DNA of 43,418 bases from Corallococcus sicarius (GTDB lineage Bacteria > Myxococcota > Myxococcia > Myxococcales > Myxococcaceae): NCBI RefSeq assembly GCF_003611735.1, contig NZ_RAWG01000045.1, positions 1 through 43,418 on the forward strand, read 5' to 3'. This document shows, in pieces, positions 25,400-33,508 of this stretch. The first letter of the stretch is position 1, and each line of letters opens with the position of its first letter. The notes under the pieces are model-generated. The model saw only the letters and a program-made list of their open reading frames with translations. It made no database searches and was not told the origin of the DNA. Made by a program: the position numbers and the translations under genes.

Positions 25400-26629
25400 C
25401 TACTTCGGCGGTGGCCGTTCCGAAGAGGACGGGCGCAGGGGTTCGGCCTTGTAGGCGGACCAGGACAGGGACACGTCCTTGCCCGTCGCATCGCGCCCGT
25501 GGAGGAAGTCGATGACCTGCTTCACCTCCGGGCGCACGTCGGACGGAAGTACGGTGACGTAACCCCGGAAGCCTCCACGTCCCAGGTCCTCCTCCACGGT
25601 GATGACCTCGCGCCACCCGCTCGTGCGGACGTCCACCTGATCATCCCAGCCCACGGTGAGCCGCTCCACACGCTCCCATGCGACGTTGCCGTCCTCGGGA
25701 ACGTCGACCCGGACCTCGCTCCTCCAGCCTTCGCTCGCTGCGCGGCCGGTCACCCGTTCGACCTTCAGGCGCGCTCCCGGTGGCGCATCGGAGGGCGGCT
25801 GCCCACGGACCTGCACGAACGTCGTCGCGGTCTGCTCCCCTTCCGCGCCTCGTGCGGACAGTGACACCTTGAAGCTGCGCACGTCCGGCTCGCCGGGGGC
25901 CTGCGCGGCATAGACATGCGTGGCACCGGGCTCCGTTGTCACGGTGGAGCTTCCATCACCGAAGTCCCACCGGTACGTGGTCGCTGGCTTCGGTGACACC
26001 GCGCGGAAGGAGAAGTCTTCGTTACCCCTTTGGGAGACCTCGATACGGAGTGCGTCGGCCTGTCCCTCGCCTGCGCCGCACGCGCGCACATCGATGCCGA
26101 CGACCTGCTCGGCCAGCACGCCGACGCGTCGGCCCCCCAGGTCCTTGCAGAGCTGGAAGCGCACGAAGTACCGCCCCGCCGTGGCCGGTGCGCGCCACGG
26201 GAGCCGGGCACCGGGCTGCAGCTCCGCACCCGTCTCCGAGCCCGGCCACACCCAGCGCTGGACCATGCCTGGCTCGACCTCCCCTCCCGTGCGAGCGGAC
26301 AGCGTCAGCTGCTCGCCCGCGCACACCCACGGGCGGTCCGCGTCGATGCCCTCGATACGGGCGGTCGAGGACAGCTCCACCCGCTCCTCGTTCAAAGCGG
26401 CGGAGAGGGCTGCTCCCGTCGCGGCGGGCGGAACACGGTCGGGGGCCAGTGGCCGCAGCAGTGCATGCACGATGGGCGCTGGAGGCAGCTCCGCCACGTG
26501 CGCAGGCACCGCGATGACGGGGGCGGCGGGCGGCGGCTCACCGTCCTTGAGCAGCACCCACGTCAATCCGATGACCAGCAGGACGCCACTGGCCAGCAGG
26601 AGCCTGCGTCCACGACTTCCAGGGGACAC
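25400..26629 (-). CDS. Membrane-anchored protein with PKD domain
   Basis: A 409-residue protein with one N-terminal hydrophobic segment (about 9-27, LLLASGVLLVIGLTWVLL), then a proline-rich stretch. The rest looks exported. A PKD-type beta-sandwich around 200-280 shows TTYRWDFGDGSS followed by THVY. The C-terminal third (VDVPEDGNVAWERVERLTVG and beyond) is unfamiliar. It lies six bases downstream of the Vps62-like secreted gene on the same strand, and the two probably form a two-gene operon. A cell-envelope role, such as adhesion or substrate binding, is inferred. Confidence 0.65.
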   Translation of the reverse strand: MSPGSRGRRLLLASGVLLVIGLTWVLLKDGEPPPAAPVIAVPAHVAELPPAPIVHALLRPLAPDRVPPAATGAALSAALNEERVELSSTARIEGIDADRPWVCAGEQLTLSARTGGEVEPGMVQRWVWPGSETGAELQPGARLPWRAPATAGRYFVRFQLCKDLGGRRVGVLAEQVVGIDVRACGAGEGQADALRIEVSQRGNEDFSFRAVSPKPATTYRWDFGDGSSTVTTEPGATHVYAAQAPGEPDVRSFKVSLSARGAEGEQTATTFVQVRGQPPSDAPPGARLKVERVTGRAASEGWRSEVRVDVPEDGNVAWERVERLTVGWDDQVDVRTSGWREVITVEEDLGRGGFRGYVTVLPSDVRPEVKQVIDFLHGRDATGKDVSLSWSAYKAEPLRPSSSERPPPK

Positions 26630-26635
26630 GGGGGA

Positions 26636-27439
26636 TCAGAAGCCGAAGTCGTTGAGGTGGCGCCGGTAGCCCTGCGAGTTGGGCCGGTACCACTGGTCAT
26701 CCCAACCCTTGAACTCCACGTCGTCGAGCAGGCGCTCCGTCTTCCCGTTGAGGACGACCGGGTTGATCAGCTGCACCGCCGTGGAGCCCACGTTGCGCGA
26801 GGCGAGCTTGTTCGCCGTGGTGTCCAGGTACTGCGCCGTGGTGCGGCTGCAGAAGTCCTGGGAGAAGCACCCGCGGTCGCATGTGGACAGGTTGTTGTAG
26901 GACGCGTGCTTGTCCTCGGCCATGTAGAGGACGGGCCACCCGCGATAGCCATTGCGCGAATCGCTCAGGTCGTACTCGAGCTGATCAAACGAGTACCAAG
27001 CGGACGACTCACACGAGCTCTTGCGGTGGGCGGACAGGTAGACCGCGTCGAGGTACCAGCGCCCTCCGGAGGCGTGCACCTCGAAGATCTGGAACTCGGG
27101 GTCGCCGTCGTGACCGGTGGTGACGCCGGTGTCCTCGAAGAAGGTGTCCAGGTAGAAGATGCGCACGGTGCGGGTGGCGAACGCCTCGCTCTTGACCGCG
27201 TAGTACGGCCGGCGGGCGGTGCCACTCTCGCCGCTGTCGAACCAGAACAGCGGCATGAACCACTTCGCGAGCTGATACTCGCAGTCGTCATTGAGCCCAT
27301 CCCGGTCCGCATCCGTCCCGGTGCCCCAGCAGTTGTCGCCATAGGGAATGACGGAGAGGCCATCCGCTCTGGCCGCCGGGGCCGCCAGCGCGAGGAACAG
27401 GCCCAGGGACATGACGACGGCGCGGATACCGCTGTTCAT
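26636..27439 (-). CDS. Secreted Vps62-related protein
   Basis: The protein is 267 residues from ATG 27439, with GGAG seven bases upstream; a longer frame to 27523 is not needed. A signal peptide ([20 protein letters not shown], cleaved after ARA) is followed by a Cys-containing EF-like segment ([17 protein letters not shown]). The body shows '[12 protein letters not shown]', '[11 protein letters not shown]' and '[16 protein letters not shown]', which fit the Vps62 family of extracellular proteins. Several cysteines ([12 protein letters not shown]) suggest disulfides. The biochemical role of bacterial members is unknown. Confidence 0.65.
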   Translation of the reverse strand: MNSGIRAVVMSLGLFLALAAPAARADGLSVIPYGDNCWGTGTDADRDGLNDDCEYQLAKWFMPLFWFDSGESGTARRPYYAVKSEAFATRTVRIFYLDTFFEDTGVTTGHDGDPEFQIFEVHASGGRWYLDAVYLSAHRKSSCESSAWYSFDQLEYDLSDSRNGYRGWPVLYMAEDKHASYNNLSTCDRGCFSQDFCSRTTAQYLDTTANKLASRNVGSTAVQLINPVVLNGKTERLLDDVEFKGWDDQWYRPNSQGYRRHLNDFGF

Positions 27440-27603
27440 GGAAGCGCTCCGGTGTGGAGACGGCGAAGGAGGCCGGAGGATACCGCGCTCAGCCCCCTTC
27501 CTCCGAAATCCCCAGAAATTCATTTCTGGGACGGCGCGGCACGAGCCCGGCCCTCCCTTCTGGAACCCCCTCGACCCCCAACGTCGAAGCCAGGAGCAGG
27601 GAC

Positions 27604-28212
27604 ATGAGAGCCATTGATGCCTTCCGCAGTGCCGCCACCCTCATCAAGCCGCAGTTCCCCGCCGAGCAGAAGGCAGCCGCTCCGAAGAAGAAGAGCCTGT
27701 GGGACAAGGCCTTCGACAAGGGCAAGGTCGAGGAGTGGAAGGAGTCCGTCGACTACAAGAAGAGCATCGACAACCTCGGGCCGGGCGACACGTACTCCCT
27801 CCACGTGGGAGGCGACGCCAGCGTCGAGACCGGCAAGGTCTACGCGAAGGCGGACCTCCAGTGCACCCGCAATGACAAGGGCGAGGACATCGTTTCCGCT
27901 GACGGCGAGCTGGGCGCCGGCCTGTACGGCATGCTCGGCGGGAGCGTGGGCGCGAAGGCCAAGGCCGAGGCCGAGGCCGAGGCCGAGGCCGAGGCCGAGG
28001 CCACCGCCGGCGTCGGCGCGAAGGTGGAGATGAAGTTCTCCTCCGCCGAGGAGGCGAAGCTGGCCATGGACACGCTCGTGCGCTCGACCGGGCCCGGCGG
28101 CGCGGTCGCGAACACCTCCAGCGGCACCGCGGGCCTGGGCGAGGCCCCCAACTCGGCGTCCCTCCACCGGCAGATGGCCACCGGCCGCCATCTCGGAGGC
28201 GTGCGCGCCTGA
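27604..28212 (+). CDS. Hypothetical alanine/glutamate-repeat protein
   Basis: The protein is 202 residues from ATG 27604, with GGAGCAGGG just upstream. The N-terminus is basic ([18 protein letters not shown]). A middle beta-rich region ([20 protein letters not shown]) leads into a glycine-rich segment and six tandem Ala-Glu dipeptides, then a short C-terminal domain. The two-residue repeat alternates with the flanking AKAK, so a flexible or helical linker is likely. There is no signal peptide. I do not recognise the family; myxobacterial proteins with similar N-termini are known to me only as hypotheticals. Confidence 0.6.
   Translation: MRAIDAFRSAATLIKPQFPAEQKAAAPKKKSLWDKAFDKGKVEEWKESVDYKKSIDNLGPGDTYSLHVGGDASVETGKVYAKADLQCTRNDKGEDIVSADGELGAGLYGMLGGSVGAKAKAEAEAEAEAEAEATAGVGAKVEMKFSSAEEAKLAMDTLVRSTGPGGAVANTSSGTAGLGEAPNSASLHRQMATGRHLGGVRA
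27964..27999 (+). repeat. Hexanucleotide tandem repeat (GCCGAG)6
   Basis: Six perfect in-frame copies of GCCGAG encode (Ala-Glu)6. Perfect nucleotide identity suggests recent slippage and a length-variable tract, although every copy-number change keeps the frame. Confidence 0.9.
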
Positions 28213-28214
28213 GG

Positions 28215-28246
28215 CCAGTGCGCCCCCGCCGCCGGGGGCACACTGG
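28215..28246 (+). terminator. Stem-loop after the Ala/Glu-repeat gene
   Basis: CCAGTG-C-GCCCCCG (28215-28228) pairs with CGGGGGC-A-CACTGG (28233-28246), giving 13 pairs, one mismatch and a four-base loop. It sits two bases after the stop. No T-run follows, so it may be a non-canonical terminator or mRNA-stabilising element. Confidence 0.55.
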
Positions 28247-28298
28247 CGGTTAAACCAACCTTCACGGGAATCACGGGGAGTCCTGTTAGACTCGCCCC

Positions 28299-31200
28299 GT
28301 GATGATGGCGTGCCCGGACGAAACGACGTTGAGCGACTTCCTGGAGGGGCGGCTCTCCGAGGAGGCCCGGACGCGCGTCGTGGCGCACCTGGAAGGCTGC
28401 GCTGACTGTCAGTGGGTGCTGGCGGTGGGCAACGACGCCCTCCCCGGGGTCGCGGCACCAGAGCCGCACCCTGCCCCGCTGGCCCGGGGGGCCACCCTCT
28501 CCCGGTACGTGGTGCTGGAGCGGTTGGGCGCCGGGGCCATGGGCGTGGTGTACGCCGCCTATGATCCGGAGCTGGACCGGCAGGTGGCCCTCAAGGTGGT
28601 GCGCCCGGAGGGCCGCCACGTGGAGGAGTTGCAGCGGCGGCTGTTGCTGGAGGCGCAGGCGCTGGCGCGACTGTCCCATCCGCACGTCGTCACGCTCTAC
28701 GACGTGGGGACGTATGGGGACTGCGTCTTCCTGGCCATGGAGCTGGTGGACGGCACGACGCTCCAGGGCTGGCTCCAGACGCCGCGCGCGTGGGCGGACG
28801 TGCTGCGCGTCTTCCAGGACGCGGGCCGGGGGCTCGCGGCCGCGCACGCGGCGGGGCTGGTGCACCGCGACTTCAAGCCGGCGAACGTGCTCGTCGGGAA
28901 GAACGGCGGGGTGTGGGTCACCGACTTCGGCATGGCCCGTCCCCTCAACCGCGAGCAGGGGCTGGCGGCGCGCGCGGAGCCGAAGGCCGCCACGTCCACG
29001 CTGAGCCCCCTCACCCGCACGGGCGTGCTGCTGGGGACGCCCGCGTACATGGCGCCGGAGCTGGTGAAGGGCCAGCGGGCGGACGCGCTGTCGGATCAGT
29101 TCAGCTTCTGCGTGGCCCTGTATGAAGCCCTCTTCGGCGTGCGTCCCTTCGCGGGCGACACCCTGGAGGAGATGGCCCGGGCCGCGGAGGAAGGCCGCGT
29201 GCGGCCGCCGCTGCGCGACGTGAGGGTGCCAGCCCGGGTGCGGCGCACGGTGCTGCGGGGCCTGCGGGCCCGGCCCGAGGAGCGCTTCGCTTCCATGGAG
29301 GCGCTGCTGACGGCGCTCACTCCGCCGTCGCATCGCGAGGTCGTGTGGATGGCGACCGCGGTCCTGGCCGCCCTGCTGGTGGGGGCGCTCGTGTACGGCC
29401 TCGCGCCCCGGCACGAGACGCGCTGCGAGCAGGAGGTGGCGAAGCTCGCCGGGGCGTGGGGGCCCGCGAGGCGGGAGCGGATCCACGCGGCCTTCCTCGC
29501 CACGGGCGTACCGTTCGCCGCGAAGGCCTGGGACACGCTGGCCGCCACGCTGGATGCGCATGCGGCCCAGTGGCGCACGCTGCGCACCGAGGCCTGCCTC
29601 TCCGCGACCCTCGATGACATGAGCCCGGCCTGGCAGACGGAGACGTGCCTGGATGCCCGGCTCTGGCAGTTCGCCGCCGTCGCCGAGGTGCTGGAGAAGG
29701 CGGATGCGCGGACGGTGCAGAACGCGCAGCAGCTGGCGGCTTCGCTGGAGGGACTGACCGGGTGCAAGGACACGTCGGCGCTCTCCTCCCGTCCGCAGCC
29801 CCCGGATGCGCTGGCCGCGCGGGTGGACACCGCCCGGCAAAAGCTCGCGCAGGCGCAGGCCTCGCTCGAAGCGGGCCGCTACCCCGAGGGACTCGCGCTG
29901 ACGACGGCGCTGCTCGGAGAGATTGAGGGGCTCGGCTTCCGGCCCCTGGAGGCGGAGGTGCTGCTGGCCCATGGCCACCTGCTCGCGCAGGACGGCAAGC
30001 ACAAGGAAGCGGAGGACCACCTCTACAAGGCTGTCTTCGCCGCCGAGGCCGGGCACGATGACGAGACGGCGGCGCGCGCGTGGGGCCTTCTTGTCTGGGT
30101 CATGGGCGATCTGCAGGCTCGCGCCGCGGACGTGGAGCGGATCATCCAGCACGCCCAGGCCGCGGTGACGCGGCTGGGACCGGAACGCTTCCCCGCCGTC
30201 ACCATGGACCTGCACCTGTGGCTGGGAGCGGCGCTCATCCAGCAGGGCAAGCTGGACCGGGCGGAGGAGGAGCTGACCCGAGGGCTGGAGCTCGCGCGGA
30301 AGACCTACGGCGAGGACCACCTGCGCACGGCGCATTTCAACCACAACCTGGGGCGCGTCTACTCCCGCCAGGGCCGGTCCGAGGAGGCGCTGGCCCTGCA
30401 TCGTCAGAACCTGGCTTTGCGCGAGCGCCATCTGGGCCCCAAGCACCCCCAGCTCACGACCACGCTCAACAGCCTCGCCGGGGCCCACATGAATCTGGGG
30501 CGGCTCGACGAGGCCATCGCCCTCTGGCGCCGCATCATCGAGATCACGGACGAGGCCCGCCTGCCGGAGCACGTGGGGATCGCGAACTCGCTGGGGAACC
30601 TGGGCACGGCGTTGCGGGGCAAGGGAGAGCTTGATGAAGCGTGGCGGAGCCTGGAGCGAGCGCGTGACATCATGGAGCGCATCCACGGGCCTGATCATCC
30701 CCATGTTGCCGTCATCCTGGAGGAGTTGGCACTGGTGGCGCATGACGCGGACCGGGTCGACGAGGCCTTGCGGCTGGTGACGGAGGGCCTGGAGCGTATC
30801 CGCCGCTCGCTTGGACCGGACACGCCACGCGCCCAGACCCTCCTGAGATCTCGCGGGCGCATCCTGCTCAAGCTGGGACGCACCGCCGAGGCCCGGAAGG
30901 ACCTGCTGGCATCGCTGAAGTTGCTGGAGAAGGAGCAAGGCCCCGACAGTCCCAGCGCGGCGTTCGTTGACCATTACCTGGCCGATGTCGCAATGACAGA
31001 GGGGAACGCGCGAGAAGCGCTTGGCCATTGCAAACACGCGCTGATGATTGACGAGCGAAGGTCATCGCCGCAGTCCCAGATGATCGGAGCGGATTGCTCC
31101 TGCATCGGAGAGGCGCTGCTGGCCCTGAAGGCTCCAGAGGAGGCGGAACCGCTGCTGGAGCGCGCACGCCAGATTCTCCAACAGACGAACGGAGAGCCGC

Positions 31201-31385
31201 TGGTCGCGGCCAAGACCTCCTTCCTGCTGGCCCGAGCGCTCAGCGAGAAGCGCACGAACCCCGACCCCGTGCGCGCAGTCGCACTGGCCGAAGAGGCCCG
31301 CGTCAAGCTGGCGGCCATGGGCGTGAAGGCGCAGAAGCAGCTGGCTCAGGTCCTCGCCTGGCAGCGGCGCGAGGCACGGAAATGA
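28299..31385 (+). CDS. Ser/Thr protein kinase with zinc-finger N-terminus and TPR C-terminus
   Basis: A 1,028-residue Hanks-type kinase starting at GTG 28299, followed directly by two ATG codons. Residues 1-40 form an anti-sigma-type zinc finger (His30-x3-Cys34-x2-Cys37). The kinase domain spans about 70-335: glycine loop LGAGAMG, Lys99, HRD 189-191 and D209-F-G. One transmembrane helix is at about 348-368 (VVWMATAVLAALLVGALVYG). The exterior-facing part is followed by several TPR units from about 540 to the end, with NLGRVYSRQGRSEEAL-style motifs. It overlaps the sigma factor gene by ATGA, so kinase and sigma are co-translated and probably functionally paired, for instance by phosphorylation or zinc-finger control of the sigma factor. 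Confidence 0.9.
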   Translation: MMMACPDETTLSDFLEGRLSEEARTRVVAHLEGCADCQWVLAVGNDALPGVAAPEPHPAPLARGATLSRYVVLERLGAGAMGVVYAAYDPELDRQVALKVVRPEGRHVEELQRRLLLEAQALARLSHPHVVTLYDVGTYGDCVFLAMELVDGTTLQGWLQTPRAWADVLRVFQDAGRGLAAAHAAGLVHRDFKPANVLVGKNGGVWVTDFGMARPLNREQGLAARAEPKAATSTLSPLTRTGVLLGTPAYMAPELVKGQRADALSDQFSFCVALYEALFGVRPFAGDTLEEMARAAEEGRVRPPLRDVRVPARVRRTVLRGLRARPEERFASMEALLTALTPPSHREVVWMATAVLAALLVGALVYGLAPRHETRCEQEVAKLAGAWGPARRERIHAAFLATGVPFAAKAWDTLAATLDAHAAQWRTLRTEACLSATLDDMSPAWQTETCLDARLWQFAAVAEVLEKADARTVQNAQQLAASLEGLTGCKDTSALSSRPQPPDALAARVDTARQKLAQAQASLEAGRYPEGLALTTALLGEIEGLGFRPLEAEVLLAHGHLLAQDGKHKEAEDHLYKAVFAAEAGHDDETAARAWGLLVWVMGDLQARAADVERIIQHAQAAVTRLGPERFPAVTMDLHLWLGAALIQQGKLDRAEEELTRGLELARKTYGEDHLRTAHFNHNLGRVYSRQGRSEEALALHRQNLALRERHLGPKHPQLTTTLNSLAGAHMNLGRLDEAIALWRRIIEITDEARLPEHVGIANSLGNLGTALRGKGELDEAWRSLERARDIMERIHGPDHPHVAVILEELALVAHDADRVDEALRLVTEGLERIRRSLGPDTPRAQTLLRSRGRILLKLGRTAEARKDLLASLKLLEKEQGPDSPSAAFVDHYLADVAMTEGNAREALGHCKHALMIDERRSSPQSQMIGADCSCIGEALLALKAPEEAEPLLERARQILQQTNGEPLVAAKTSFLLARALSEKRTNPDPVRAVALAEEARVKLAAMGVKAQKQLAQVLAWQRREARK

Positions 31386-32275
31386 GCGACCCCGTGGAAC
31401 CAGAAGGTCTGGCCGCGATGCTGCGCACGCACGTGCCTCCGGAGCGACGCGCGCAGTTGGACGGAGTGGAAGACCTGGAAGCACTCCTGCGCGGACACCT
31501 CTCGGTGGCGCGAAACGCGTGGCCCACGGTGCCGCTCGCCACGGAGTCCTTCGTGCGGCACCTGGCACTGCACCTGCCGGAGACGGGTGCACGGGACGTG
31601 CTGCGCGAGTGCCAGGCCGCGGACCTGTACCTCGCGTGTGCCTGTGGAGAGGGCCACCCCGCCGCCCTGCGCGCCTTCGAGCAGCACCTGCTCCAGCAGG
31701 TGCCCTCCCGGCTCGCCTCCATGCCGCGCACCCAGGTGGATGAAGCGCTCCAGCTCTTGCGCGAGCGGTTGTTGATGGGCTCCGGCGGAGAGCCGCCCAG
31801 GATCCTCACGTACTCAGGCCGGGGCGCGTTGCTCGCCTGGGTGGTCATCTCCACCGCGCGCATCGCCAGCCAGCTCAAGACCCGGGACGAACGTCAGGAG
31901 CTGTTCGACGAACCTCCCGAGGCGCTCGTGCAGTTGCTGTCCACGGGGGACCCGGAGCACGACCTGCTGCGCAAGGACCTGCGCGAGCTGCTGGTGGACG
32001 TGCTCCGCAAGGCCCTGGCCGCCCTGCCCCCGCGTGAGCGCACGCTGCTGCGGCTGCACCACCTGCACGGCTTCACGATGGACCGGCTCGCGACGATGTA
32101 TGGCGAATCCCGCTCCGGCGTGGCGCGCCGGGTCCTCCAGTCCCGCGAGCGGCTGCTCAAGCTCCTGCGCGCGGAGCTGGCTGGACGCCTGAAACCGGAC
32201 GACGCCGCGCTGGACAGCCTGCTGGGGCTGGTGAACAGCCAGCTCGATCTGAGCCTGAACCGGCTGATGGGTTGA
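31382..32275 (+). CDS. RNA polymerase sigma-70-family (ECF-like) sigma factor
   Basis: The protein is 297 residues from ATG 31382, which overlaps the kinase stop. An upstream in-frame extension would lie entirely inside the kinase gene. The N-terminal region resembles sigma region 2 only weakly (VLRECQAADLYLACACGEGH). Region 4 is clear: LPPRERTLLRLHHLHGF followed by a helix-turn-helix (MDRLATMYGESRSGVARRVL). This fits myxobacterial sigma-like proteins encoded with TPR kinases. The last 210 bases, including region 4's second half, are duplicated at 35797-36006. Downstream of the stop the sequence decays into transposon fragments. Confidence 0.82.
   Translation: MSDPVEPEGLAAMLRTHVPPERRAQLDGVEDLEALLRGHLSVARNAWPTVPLATESFVRHLALHLPETGARDVLRECQAADLYLACACGEGHPAALRAFEQHLLQQVPSRLASMPRTQVDEALQLLRERLLMGSGGEPPRILTYSGRGALLAWVVISTARIASQLKTRDERQELFDEPPEALVQLLSTGDPEHDLLRKDLRELLVDVLRKALAALPPRERTLLRLHHLHGFTMDRLATMYGESRSGVARRVLQSRERLLKLLRAELAGRLKPDDAALDSLLGLVNSQLDLSLNRLMG
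32066..32275 (+). repeat. Sigma-factor 3' end, copy 1 of a 210-bp direct repeat
   Basis: This segment matches 35797-36006 with eight differences by eye, all synonymous (Asp, Glu, Ala twice, Gly, Lys, Pro, Leu codons). Weaker similarity continues for about 40 bases past the stop to a TCAGGGG, which in copy 2 is the end of the Kelch gene. Confidence 0.9.
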
Positions 32276-32457
32276 GCGCGGGGCGCCCCCTGCCGCGCAG
32301 GTCAGGGGTCAGGGGTCTGACGCTGCCGAGCCAGCGCGGGTTTCTGGATCCGACGAGCGGAATCGAGTTGTTGGTTCCCGTCGAATTCCTGTCCTCATAT
32401 CAAGTGAGACGGCGAGTTGTACCGCACCGGATTGTTGAGGCACCAGATGGGTTGTCA

Positions 32458-32778
32458 TCAGGCCGCTTGCTTCTGCACCAGCTCTCGCCGGGCCTGACTC
32501 GGAGAGAGGAAATGGTGGCGCTCCAGCAGCCAGTGCTCGTTGTAGCGATGGGCCCCCTCCAGCAGGGCCCGCCGGAGTCCCTCCACGATCGAGAAGGTGC
32601 GCACCCAGAGCAATTGCTCCTTGAGGGTGCGGATGAAGCGCTCGGCGCAGCCGTTGCCCTCGGGGCTGCGGACGAAGGATGGGCTGGAGTCGACGCCCAG
32701 GAAGCGCAGCTCGTTCTGGAAGGCGTCGGAGGTGTACTGGCTGCCGTTGTCGTGGCGGAGGGACAGCCCCGTTGCCAT
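32458..32778 (-). pseudogene. IS3-family transposase remnant (C-terminal half)
   Basis: The reading frame ends with TGA at 32458 and carries the C-terminal part of an IS3 orfB integrase core. The second catalytic Asp is in LRHDNGSQYTSDAF and the Glu in SPEGNGCAERFIRTLKE, followed by the family's YNEHWLLERHHFLSPSQARR. The N-terminal helix-turn-helix, the first Asp and the whole orfA are missing. The similarity stops at ATGGCAACG near 32778, exactly where IS66-like sequence begins on the other strand. It is inactive. Confidence 0.82.
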
Positions 32779-32943
32779 GCACTTGCGTGCCCGGACTGCG
32801 GGGTGGTGACGCGTGCGGAGGCGCCCGCGCACGCGCGCAGCGTCTTCGGTGACAGGCTTGCCGCGCTCGCGTCACTGCTGGTGGGCAAACATCGCCTCTC
32901 CAAGCGGTTGGTGAAGGACGCGCTGTCGGACATGCTGGGCGTC
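32776..32943 (+). pseudogene. IS66-family transposase fragment
   Basis: A frame of about 55 codons contains CPDCGVVTRAE, then FGDRLAALASLLVGKHRLSK and DALSDMLGV. These are characteristic of the zinc-ribbon and following helix of IS66 transposases. The start and the catalytic region are absent. It abuts the IS3 remnant directly and runs into a kinase fragment after a short non-homologous stretch. Confidence 0.6.
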
Positions 32944-32991
32944 TGCCCTTGTTCGAATCCCTCTCGCACAGGCACCAGGAGCTTCCCGTCC

Positions 32992-33282
32992 ATGTCAAAT
33001 CCGCCTGACTCTCGGCGTGCCGGGGGCGTTGTCCTATTCACGAACGGCGACACCTCCTACGAGTTCTTCCGGGACTTGGGGCAGGGCCGTGTCGGCGAGC
33101 GAGTCCTCCTCGCCCAGACCCGCACGCCGCAGGGCCTCGGAGCCTGCGTGGTGATCCAGTGCGTCCCCCTGCCGCAAGTGGCGGAATTGACCGAGAAGGT
33201 CCAACGCACCCGAGCACGTCTGGAGGAGGAAGTCCGGCTGGCGCGCGTTCGACCCACGTCGAAAGTGATGGGTTTGTGCTGA
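32992..33282 (+). pseudogene. N-terminal fragment of a myxobacterial Ser/Thr kinase
   Basis: A 96-codon frame from ATG 32992 (MSNPPDSRRAG) shows the start of a kinase domain. A glycine loop (LGQGRVGERVLLAQ), a VIQC-type strand where the ATP lysine would lie, and an alpha-C-like ARLEEEVRLAR are present. It ends in TSKVMGLC before any catalytic loop, so it cannot be an active kinase. It is not a copy of the kinase at 28299, whose glycine loop differs. It may be the surviving start of a second kinase/sigma locus whose sigma tail remains at 35797-36006. Confidence 0.5.
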
Positions 33283-33363
33283 CTCATGCATGGTTTAGCT
33301 GTGCGAAAACGACAGGCATTGTGCCGAATTGGCAGGAATCCGACCGCGGTCATGAATTGGCAA

Positions 33364-33392
33364 TTGACAGGTCGCCAGCGGGACGCTATGCG
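33364..33392 (+). promoter_or_regulatory. Candidate promoter of the EGF/VCBS lipoprotein gene
   Basis: A perfect TTGACA (33364-33369) is followed 17 bases later by TATGCG (33387-33392), in a locally AT-richer 226-base gap that holds no gene. The leader to ATG 33509 would be about 110 bases. Confidence 0.35.
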
Positions 33393-33508
33393 AATTCACT
33401 ACGGGTGAATAAAGACAGCCCGCGTTCAACGACAATCCAGCTTGGGCGCCCGCGAACTCCGTGCAAGCCGTCATGAGGCCGTGGTGCATCTTTTCAGGGG
33501 GAATCTCA

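Noticed and set aside
27840-31037. A 1,065-codon open frame antisense to the kinase gene
   Set aside because: It has the same shadow composition, spans two real plus-strand genes and shows no domain.
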